Source: Tritrichomonas musculus
Lineage: Eukaryota > Parabasalia > Tritrichomonadida > Tritrichomonadidae
Length of the DNA stretch: 64,000 nucleotides
NCBI GenBank assembly: GCA_039105265.1
Contig: JAPFFF010000010.1
Location: 3,410,001 to 3,474,000 of the forward strand
Direction of reading: 5' to 3'
Both the position numbers and the translations under genes were made by a program. Below the pieces are notes generated by a model. The model searched no databases. It saw nothing but the letters and a program-made list of their open reading frames with translations, and was not told where the DNA came from. Position 1 is the first letter of the stretch, and each line of letters starts with the position of its first letter. Below are positions 11,301 to 18,898 of this stretch, in pieces.

Positions 11301-13239
11301 TCTTATTTAGAGAATTTGGATCATTTTTCAATTTCAAAATTATTTTATAATTCCCTTTGTATTTATATTCATTTTCTTCAAAATGAAAAGACTTGCTTGA
11401 TACCTGAAAATTGATATCATTATTACTTAAATCGACATTTTTAATAAAAGTTCCACTCAAAATATCTACATTCCCTGTGATCCAAGAATTATTTGAAATC
11501 AACTCTTTGATGATATACATTTCAGGACTTGAAGATTCAGGACTTGAAGATTTGATTGTACAATTTATTATTTGCCACTCATTGTTTTGCGTTTTTGGGA
11601 AATTTATAATATTCAAATTCACATTATCATCATAATTTATGAATTTAATTGATTGTAAATCATCTCCTTTCATGAATGAGAAGTCAAACTGAGCATCCTT
11701 TGACTCCTCATTTAATAATATAATTAAATCATGAATCGAAACCTTTGTTATTTCATCTAATTGATCTTCAATATTCTTAGAAATCTCTTTAACATCGCCA
11801 TCAATTGGTATTTTAATTGGATCGAGATCATCATATTCATGAATGTCACAAGGAGCACTTTTCAAACAAAACACGAACGCAGTTGGATATTGACTGAATA
11901 AAGATCCACTTAAATCATAGTGACGATATTTTATTTTTTTATTCTTACTTGATATTATGTTCAAATCACTTTGATTATTTGAATAAAGATTGATCATTAT
12001 ATCTTGAACTATTGAATTGTTTTCCCAATCAGAAAACTGAACTGTCATTGGCCCACAGTTTTCAAAGCGAATGTAAATTGTATTCAATACGATAAATGTT
12101 AACTTTTCATCAGGTTTAATGAAAATCGTATTATCATAATTAGTATCAGTTAAGTTATCAAAAAGAAAAATATTCTCTTTATCTGGTTTATAGGCGATGT
12201 ATGTCACTTTTTCTGAATCATTTATATTGAGACCTTCAAAATCCATACTTAGAGTTATATTTTGATACTTAGTAAAATCTGGATTAATTTCATGAATCAC
12301 CTTATCTATCATTGAGGAAATTGTTTTTATTGGCGTTTTTTCTGTGTTTTTGTCCTCAAGAATTAAAGAGCCAACGTTTGATTTTTCTTCAATCAGATCA
12401 AGTATGATATTTTTGGTGGTGATTTTATTTTCAATTTCTTCTTTGTATTTGTATTTATCGTTGTCAATCTTGATTTTGATTGCTTGTGGATTGTTTTGTG
12501 AATGACCAAATATATCAACTTTTTCAATGCATTTGAAAGGAATGAAAGAAAAATCGATTTTTTGTGATTCATCCTTTGAAAAGAATATTCTTAAATATTT
12601 GAAATCAGAAGTTGTTATATAATGATTGATAACATCTTCAAAGTTTTGTTCGTTAATGGAAGATAAATAATTTTGTTTAGAATTGATTGAAAAATTATAT
12701 TTTATAAGACAATCAATCCCTTCATAACAAACGATCAAATTATTTCTTTGATGAATTGGTAATATTTGATGAATTATTTGATTGTCGAATGAATCAATAA
12801 CTTTGATATTTATGCGAGGATTTAAATTTGAGAAAGAAATGAAATCATGATTATCAACATACAAGTTCATGAAAACAATATCTTGGCCTTCACACATTTC
12901 ATTTAAGAAAGTTACATTTAAGTGAGAAACATTCTGATTTAAGTTTTTTATCATTGCATTAAAATGAATTTGATTTGAAATCAAATAAATTATGAACAAA
13001 TTATAATTTATATTTTTATGAGAATTAAGTGCAATCTTCAAGCAATCATCATTAATTGTATAATTTGATCTGTAATATATAGAAGAATCATCATTTAAAT
13101 TGTCACGAAACTCGAAGAAATCATTTTTGAGGAACAAATATAAATTATCAGAATCCGAATCTAAATTTAAAGTAATATCATTAATAGATAATAAAAGATC
13201 AGAATTGATTAAGAATGAGAACAAGAAGAACAAAAACAT
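8365..13239 (-). CDS. Large type I membrane surface protein with CX5C repeats and an FS-rich stalk (copy B)
   Basis: This 1,624-residue protein is the inverted paralogue of the gene at 2429-7300, with the same signal peptide, three CX5C repeats, FS hexapeptide stalk, C-terminal beta-rich domain and membrane helix. Residues 1 to about 300 are almost identical to copy A. About 302-405 is divergent, and near identity then resumes to about residue 810. The next 400 residues, including the stalk, are clearly different. The last 350 ectodomain residues and the helix are again nearly identical. The cytoplasmic tail after RRKK differs completely, except that both end SVSL. It has a six-residue tandem duplication (SSSPE SSSPE, near 11520-11550) not in copy A. 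The 18-bp element is 108 bp upstream (13348-13365). The frame is intact, so both copies could be expressed. Confidence 0.8.
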   Translation of the reverse strand: MFLFFLFSFLINSDLLLSINDITLNLDSDSDNLYLFLKNDFFEFRDNLNDDSSIYYRSNYTINDDCLKIALNSHKNINYNLFIIYLISNQIHFNAMIKNLNQNVSHLNVTFLNEMCEGQDIVFMNLYVDNHDFISFSNLNPRINIKVIDSFDNQIIHQILPIHQRNNLIVCYEGIDCLIKYNFSINSKQNYLSSINEQNFEDVINHYITTSDFKYLRIFFSKDESQKIDFSFIPFKCIEKVDIFGHSQNNPQAIKIKIDNDKYKYKEEIENKITTKNIILDLIEEKSNVGSLILEDKNTEKTPIKTISSMIDKVIHEINPDFTKYQNITLSMDFEGLNINDSEKVTYIAYKPDKENIFLFDNLTDTNYDNTIFIKPDEKLTFIVLNTIYIRFENCGPMTVQFSDWENNSIVQDIMINLYSNNQSDLNIISSKNKKIKYRHYDLSGSLFSQYPTAFVFCLKSAPCDIHEYDDLDPIKIPIDGDVKEISKNIEDQLDEITKVSIHDLIILLNEESKDAQFDFSFMKGDDLQSIKFINYDDNVNLNIINFPKTQNNEWQIINCTIKSSSPESSSPEMYIIKELISNNSWITGNVDILSGTFIKNVDLSNNDINFQVSSKSFHFEENEYKYKGNYKIILKLKNDPNSLNKIIFTQVENSPCNVNLTIEAVDEDSTEIPVSFEINKNFKDPAHIYIEVPSNEKIIIDKIPEKIDFIVFNNELKHDIHQIRPSESSSNMIICYQSFQCADLLDQDDFKIDDDSTFISTKDSNNYEQIINSIKEMKSTYNYLRLIFFDNDDIIHFTLNDVSCETFRQVQLCGDKKVQITLEDDSEIDKFDSLTVYHVSFKKNSIPYHFKNLIVIDTSPVFHKLSEYVKNVHIMKAFIHCKNDYPTDGLQNVKNIDHTTYELFPNFNNNTYVLSMEGNQILADSNFEEGNGNPAISPIKDKFDLVVHAPPDNINNTLYIHRLDNIFDEISITFENLTDNISIIYDCKSDEIDKPFTYIFNAENMDLLQTSNGTCNNFSTYKNATEVFPTPKPSSTPKPTPTCQFSLSLFFSLSSMFSSSSIFSISDKFSKSYEFSETYEFSESSLFSESSRFSDSLKFSGSSEFSRSIQFTFTNYFSETCQFSETAQFSHSSLFSYSNLFSDSNQFSKSNQFSNSLQFSETYQFSSTQDFSISSIFSVSSPFSPSDFFPTKPFTKTSEFTETSIFSKSSVFSMTSMFTYSNLFTPSFPFQTDFGNNNFDKDFVSLNFTNSVFNMTSHGFINEKNEEESLTNYIAHSINISFSGNINITESENFTYSKNLYFSACNEGSLIRLDRNLLNSVIGVMTKNYPTIILENEQYQLNIMNYERGYSTINIKYDKEGKDVDLSFKEVNNSNGYLSLNIDPKIRSISFNSLFMSRISSLEAKRNKRLSNINNMLLLEDDEEEETLEIIIKECINISQRSQVILSKIKLIGELNIIDDSYLIFKKGIIFSDESKINFIFKNLKDKRKQPILKFESILDSTPNKIILLFDDKSNLDDISNFILIEASNFKTCYSWLDNIEYIKDDKYEIKSSCEYVKSGTVQLIIKTNKKPRTGMIIGIIVGCIVGIALIITIIIISIKISRRKKFDDLPIETNETEISVSL

Positions 13240-13347
13240 TTTTGTAATATGAAAATATTTTTATCTGAAATTGTAATCACAAAAAATATAAACAGTTTGT
13301 GAAGTGAAAAAGAATATCAAACTCAAATCAAATATCATTGAAAAAAT

Positions 13348-13365
13348 AAAACGTATACTTTTTGA
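13348..13365 (-). promoter_or_regulatory. 18-bp upstream element, copy 4, before surface gene copy B
   Basis: Exact complement of TCAAAAAGTATACGTTTT, about 108 bp upstream of the copy B ATG at 13239. It is the mirrored counterpart of 2303-2320. Confidence 0.55.
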
Positions 13366-14239
13366 AATAAAATTTTTCATTTTTGAAAGAATTCTTTAAA
13401 GAAATATATTCTTATCAATAAATTAATTATTGACATAAATATAATTAAAAAATCATATAAAAATAATTAAAAATTTTTCAGAAAAGGAATGAAATGAAAC
13501 ACACAAATATTGAAAGAAATATTTTTCAAAAATGAAAAATTAATAAATTTCTAACTTTTTGAGATAAAAATAAGATTTAAAAAATATGGTAATATTGTAA
13601 TAAGAAAAAACTATTTTCTCAAATTTTGATAAGAATTAGAACAATATTTTTATTTTCTGTCTATTTGATCCAGTTTTTGTATTTAAATTAAACTAAAAAA
13701 TGAAAATTCTTTTATTATTTTCCCTTCAGAATTTATATTTTCAAGCATTTTTATATGAATTTTATTTTTAATTATTGATTGATTTCAAGCATTTATATTA
13801 ATGAATGAATAAAAATTTCACAATTTTTCATATATATGAAACGTTTATATAGATTATCGTTTCAATTTAAAATACTCTTTCTTCATTAATTATTATTGTT
13901 ATTCGAATTCTTTCTTATTGTTTTGATTATAAAATTTTTTTGTATTTTTCAATGAAAAGATCCAAATTAAAAATAACAGAAAAGATAATAACAAAGGAAA
14001 TGTAAATGAAAATATAAATTAATTTCAACAATTGAAATTAGTTAAATATTATGATTTGATTACTTGAAAAATATTATATTAAATAATCTCCATTATATAT
14101 ATTTAGATTAATTGATAAACCAATAAATTATTTCATTTTTTAAATGAGATAAATATTTTATAAATATTTTTGAAAATCTTTTATATAAATTCATCAAAAT
14201 TATTTTACTTTATAAGAAATAAAAACAGCTAAATATATA

Positions 14240-15698
14240 GTTGGTGGACATAATTCTGTTTTGGAGACATAATTATGTTTTCACATCATTTCTATATATT
14301 CAAATTGGACTTTTTAAAAAACAATTGTAGAACAATTAATATCATATTGGATACATTCTATTCCCAGATTTTCATTCACTTTTATCAAACTAAATATGAT
14401 CATAAATATGATATCGCATTTTTAATTTCTGAATATTTTTTTATTATTTGAAAAAAATTATAATTTACTTTTCATCTATAATTAAAATGTATCATTATTA
14501 TTTATTGAAATAAAATAGATAATTAGAAAAAATGGTTTCATTTTCATTTCACTACTCAAAAAACTCATTTCATATCACATTTCATGCTTTTACCATAAAA
14601 AAAAGGTTGTTTTAATTTGCTCTAACATAGTTATTATTTTAGAATATAATGTATATATTATATTTTAGAAAAAAAATTATTGAAATAATAATTATATAAA
14701 AAGAAAAAGTCTTTTCAAAATATGCAAAAAATCATTCATACAAAATTACTAATTTTGAAAAATGAGTTTATTTTATTTCAAATTAGATGCAGTATTAATC
14801 ATCTATATGATGCATATAATATATTAAATATAATAATATGGTTGAAAAAGAATCAATCGTGGAAAAATTTCATTTTTCTTTTTTTCATCCAAAATCATTC
14901 ATAAATCACTCATGCATAATTGATATGATTTCAGAATTACATTATTTGATAACACATACAATAAAATATATTATTAATCCTCTAAAAATCATTGTTGTCC
15001 ATCAAGATTTCAGGTTTTTCTAAGAAATATACAAATTTCACTTTTTTATTTTTTCTATTAAAAAAGCATTAAAAATAGCAATTAATCAATAAATATTTGG
15101 TAAGTATAGAAGAACTATTAAAATAATGAAAATAATTTCTCAAAGTCTAAAATTGAAAGTCTTTTTAAGTTTTTTCAGAAGTTACTCTTTTTCATTAAGG
15201 TAATAGATCATGAGTAGAACCACCAATTTTATTCTTTCAATATCAATATACTATATGCATTATATCAAATATTTAAATAAAAATTTAAAAGTTTTTATTT
15301 TTTATTGGAAAAAAACAAAAAAGTGATATGATTTTTAACTTTATTTTGTGCATCAAATTTTTCTTATATGAAAGTTTTTAGATATCAATTATCTGACAAA
15401 ATTATATCATTACTGATTATGAATTAATGATATTATTATTAAATCCCAAGTTTCAATTATTGAGAATAAAATAAGCATTTTGACTTTTTTTTACATTAAT
15501 GGCAAAATTTCATATAAATCACAAATATAATAGCTCATTTAATTAAATAATGATGTACATAAAATACATTAATAAAGTATATAATATTATCAAATAATCT
15601 TTAAAAAGTATTGAGAAAAATGTGTTTTATTTTTGTGTACCATTCAAAAAGTTGAGCAAACATGATTATGTCCCAAAAACATAATTATGTCCACCAAC
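14240..15698. mobile_element. Non-autonomous Tc1/mariner-type element with about 43-bp terminal inverted repeats and TA duplication
   Basis: The left end GTTGGTGGACATAATTCTGT and the complement of the right end GTTGGTGGACATAATTATGT match over about 43 bp with roughly five differences. Each end holds two tandem copies of a GGACATAATTnTG motif. TA dinucleotides flank the element at 14238-14239 and 15699-15700. The other arm of the duplication lacks it: its sequence runs straight through at about 1511-1520, so boundaries and insertion are directly supported. The 1,459-bp interior is AT-rich with only short frames (for example 14722-14904 and 14838-15023, plus strand) and no transposase motif, so it probably depends on a transposase encoded elsewhere. 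Assignment to Tc1/mariner rests on the TA target alone. Confidence 0.8.
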
Positions 15699-15897
15699 TA
15701 TAATATAATTTCTATTTTTTTTCAAGATATAAATCAAACAATAAACGAAAATTTTTCAACTTTTTCAATGAAATAATAAAGAGTTTTTATATAATCATAA
15801 AGAGTTTTTATATAATGTTTCAATACATAAATTCCCCAAGATGCTGATAAATTGAAAATAAAATAATTAGAATTTAAAAAAAAAAAAAAAAAATTTA

Positions 15898-17298
15898 AAC
15901 TGGAACAGGAAAATCAGTAGCACGATAGCTCACAAAAAATTATTTTTTCAATGATATAAAATTTTTTGGTTTTCAAAAAGTGAAAATAATTGCTACTGAG
16001 ATTCCGGTCGCCTCAAAAAGTTAAAATTCAATAAAAATTTTTACTCTTCAATTTTTCTTTGTAAAATTAATGGAATTTCTTTCAAAATTATTCCTTCATT
16101 TTTCAACTCTTCAAAAAGAGATTGAATTTCTTCATCGCTAATGTCATATCTTAATCCTTTTTTAAGGTCTTTTTGTATGCAATGTCCGCGATTTTTGAGG
16201 CAAAGATAACATCGTCCAACAAATGATGAACAAAGTTTGTTTATTGTTTCAATTTCAATTGAATTCCAAGCAATCTTTATTGCCTCTATTAGTTCTTCTT
16301 TATTTGCTGGATGATAAAAAGATATCATGTTATCCATTAGAGCCCACAACATTTCAATGACGTTCAGGTCAGGTGAATTCGGAGGCCAATTTGTTACCAA
16401 ATCGCAAATGTTTGTAATGGACTCGATTGAGACTTTTGCGGTGTGTGGCCTGGCTCCGTCTTGTTGGAAGGCGAATTCTCCATCAAAAAATGTTTGAGCA
16501 TCTGTCAAATAAGAATTGTCAATGAGCATTTCAACATATTTTACTGAATTTTCGGTGGATTCATAAATGTAAATATCAGGCTTATAATTCGAACTAATCA
16601 TTCCCCATGCCATCACTGATGTGGCAAATTTTTCTCTTTGTATCACTGCTTTAGGATTATACTCATTACGTTTTCGCCAAACCCAACGTTTGTCTGAACC
16701 GAGCCCAAAGCGCGACTCATCGGAAAATCCTATGGACGGTAAATTGTATCTGTGAATTAAAACTGTATAGCAAAAGTTTAATCTTTTAATTATCTGAATT
16801 TCGGTCAACAATGGTTCTTGAATAGGAGGAAGGAATTTATATCCACATTCTCCTCTAACTTCATTGATCGTTGTTCGACTTATATCTATGCTCATTGAAT
16901 CTTTTATTTGATTGTGTAAATCATCTCCAGATGATAAAGGATTTGAAAAGGTCTGTTCGACGATAAAAGATTTAACAGCTGGAGTTTTTTTTGATGGACG
17001 GCCTCTTTTGGATTGTTCTGGAGCAGATCCTGTAAGATTTAACGAATGTCGAACTTCACAAATTAAATTGGGGCCACAATGCATTATAGTTTGAATGTCT
17101 CTTGATTTGATATCAAGCTTTATCAATTCTGCAATTTGTTGATTTCGACTAAGACCTGAATTAAATATATAAGCGATGTCTTGATAATTCATATTTATAA
17201 GTAAAATTTTATAAAATTGAATTGATTCAAATAAACGGCTCTAAAAATTTTAACTTTTTGAATAAAAGTGAAGTGCTACTGAATTTCCTGTTCCAGTT
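15898..17298 (-). mobile_element. Complete Tc1-type DNA transposon
   Basis: A 1,401-bp element with 26-bp terminal inverted repeats: left AACTGGAACAGGAAAATCAG and following bases, right the same with one mismatch. It is flanked by TA at 15896-15897 and 17299-17300. Both subterminal regions also share an inverted TCAAAAAGTTAAAATT motif (about 16013-16028 and 17246-17261). One intact transposase gene fills most of the interior on the minus strand. Nearly identical ends and an open frame suggest recent insertion. It lies just outside the right arm of the inverted duplication. Confidence 0.93.
16041..17192 (-). CDS. Tc1-family transposase (DD34E)
   Basis: A 383-residue cut-and-paste transposase that would bind the terminal repeats of its element and insert at TA. 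Two helix-turn-helix stretches lie at about residues 15-50 and 100-120, with a GRPSKK basic, AT-hook-like linker between them. The catalytic triad is visible: Asp158 in 'GFSDESRFG', Asp245 in 'QQDGARPHTA', and Glu280 in 'SPDLNVIEMLW', with exactly 34 residues between the last two as in the Tc1 group. A WVWR motif follows the first Asp. The frame is full length for the family and unbroken, so it could be active. A TCAAAAAGTTAAAATT motif about 55-70 bp upstream, inside the element, may be its promoter. The mariner DD34D subgroup is excluded by the final Glu. Confidence 0.95.
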   Translation of the reverse strand: MNYQDIAYIFNSGLSRNQQIAELIKLDIKSRDIQTIMHCGPNLICEVRHSLNLTGSAPEQSKRGRPSKKTPAVKSFIVEQTFSNPLSSGDDLHNQIKDSMSIDISRTTINEVRGECGYKFLPPIQEPLLTEIQIIKRLNFCYTVLIHRYNLPSIGFSDESRFGLGSDKRWVWRKRNEYNPKAVIQREKFATSVMAWGMISSNYKPDIYIYESTENSVKYVEMLIDNSYLTDAQTFFDGEFAFQQDGARPHTAKVSIESITNICDLVTNWPPNSPDLNVIEMLWALMDNMISFYHPANKEELIEAIKIAWNSIEIETINKLCSSFVGRCYLCLKNRGHCIQKDLKKGLRYDISDEEIQSLFEELKNEGIILKEIPLILQRKIEE

Positions 17299-17300
17299 TA

Positions 17301-17713
17301 AAAAGTTATGTAAACTTATAAGTTTAAATGATTTTCATCTTGATCTAAATCTGAATAATGATTTTTAATTGTTTTTAAAATTTTTAATTTGACAATTATT
17401 ATTTCAAATTTGAAAGCTTTATTCAATTTCACTACTGAAAAGAAAAAAAAAACGTATACTTTTTGATACGATGGACAGATAAATAATGATTTTGCTCAAC
17501 ATTCAAGAAATGAAATTTTATATCAATCAAAGATTTAAATTTGAGATGAATCTAATGAATAATAATGAAAAGGAGAACAAAGTTCTTCAATCAAAAAGAG
17601 AATTCAATTAAGAATATTTAAATTTACAAATATACCCAAAAACACTATCTATTTTTATAAAATTTTGAAAGTTTTGTTTCGTATAAAACAATCCCAATTC
17701 TTGAACATAAATA
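17301..17713. other. Intergenic stretch with an orphan promoter-like element
   Basis: AT-rich DNA without a gene. It contains the 18-bp element at 17449-17466 on the minus strand, pointing toward the Tc1 transposon, plus short fragments with no usable frame. The Tc1 insertion may have landed in the former 5' region of another surface gene, but no coding remnant is evident. Confidence 0.4.
17449..17466 (-). promoter_or_regulatory. 18-bp upstream element, copy 5 (orphan)
   Basis: Exact complement of TCAAAAAGTATACGTTTT, followed in minus-strand sense by a T-run as in the other copies. No gene is seen downstream. The Tc1 element ends about 150 bp away. Confidence 0.35.
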
Positions 17714-18615
17714 TAGGGGTTTCGACGATAGAAAAAAACCGATAAAAAAAAACTCTGGTAAATCAATTTATAAAATATAAAAATTTAATGTGCATAATAG
17801 TTTCTAAATAAATATAAATTTATTTTTCCAAAATGTCTATTAGCAGTGGAAATACCACTTTTTAAATTTAACAAGGTTTGTTTGATTGATTAAAGAATCT
17901 AAAAAAGCGTATTATTTATTATATAGTTGATTATTCATTAAAACAGAAATAAAAATGATAAAAATATAGTTTTACATCAATAGAGATATGACAATATTTA
18001 AGAAATCTGGTTTATTTAATGGCCATTTGAATTTGATTTTTTCAAGATTTGGAATATCTTAAATAATATAGCAGAGTTGATATAATTCTGGATTATGCTT
18101 CTAAAGCAATCATTCTACAAAATCAAATTAATTGTATTAAAATATATATTCGTTCTGAGTATCTAATTTTTTTTATTTTTTATAATCTTGTACAAGATTA
18201 TAAAATACGCAAACCGTTATCGTAATATAATACATAAAGCGCTTTTAATACTTTGACATATGCTTTTTTTTTAAATGACTATTATTAAATCCAACATTTT
18301 GATGTGCTATATCAGTGAAATATGATAAATTTTAGCGTATTTGTCTCCAAATTCTTCGAATTTTGAAATAACGTCCCAACTTTCTTTTGATTCCTTTTGT
18401 TAAAATGAAAGTTAAAATTAAAATTTGGTTCAAACAGACCTTCTCAAATTAAAAAAGCGGAATCTCGACTGCCTATAGATATTTACAATAAATAAATAAA
18501 TATTTTTAAAGTTCGTATGTTTTTCTATCGAATGGCAATATTTTTTTAAAAAACCTTCAGATATTTCCTATTTTCATTCAATTTTCTGACATTTTCTTAT
18601 CGTCGAAACCCCTAT
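17714..18615. mobile_element. Inverted-repeat element of about 0.9 kb, MULE-like (non-autonomous)
   Basis: The left end TAGGGGTTTCGACGATAGAA and the complement of the right end TAGGGGTTTCGACGATAAGA match over the first 17 bases and weakly beyond. The direct repeat ACATAAATA (9 bp) flanks it at 17705-17713 and 18616-18624, consistent with a Mutator-like target duplication, although the exact base at the right boundary is ambiguous by one. The interior has no long open frame. The ends resemble those of the short element at 46950-47145 (TAGGGGGTTTTCG). Confidence 0.7.
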
Positions 18616-18741
18616 ACATAAATATTTAAACAATAATAAGGATAAATCTTATTTGAAATTTACCTTTCTATTCATCAAAGCCACAGCATATTTTATAGAT
18701 TGAATAACCAAATCTTGCCAGACATTACTTCCAAAATAAAA

Positions 18742-18744
<3 letters not shown>

Positions 18745-18778
<34 letters not shown>
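18745..18778. repeat. Poly-A run
   Basis: An uninterrupted run of roughly 30 A's just beyond the 3' end of the minus-strand gene that stops at 18899. It is probably a simple sequence tract and could vary in length. Confidence 0.6.
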
Positions 18779-18898
18779 ATTCAAATGGGGAAAAAAAAGA
18801 CCTTCAGTGTCAATTAAAGAAGTGTTTCATTATATATATAAAGCATAAAGTAATTTAATTGACAGTTTTTTTCTTTAATATAAAATTAAACAGTAAAT

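Larger units (their letters stand above)
8395..15785 (-). repeat. Right arm of the large inverted duplication, interrupted by a 1,459-bp element
   Basis: Reverse-complement counterpart of about 1425-7270. It contains copy B and its upstream region. The upstream homology continues to about 14070, has a diverged indel-rich stretch to about 14230, is broken by the inverted-repeat element 14240-15698, and resumes beyond it to about 15785. Near-identity of the coding blocks compared with the noisier flanks suggests a recent duplication or continuing conversion between the arms. Confidence 0.8.

Noticed and set aside
14722-15023. Two overlapping 60-codon frames inside the 1,459-bp element
   Set aside because: No transposase motif, overlapping each other and AT-biased; treated as chance frames of a non-autonomous element.
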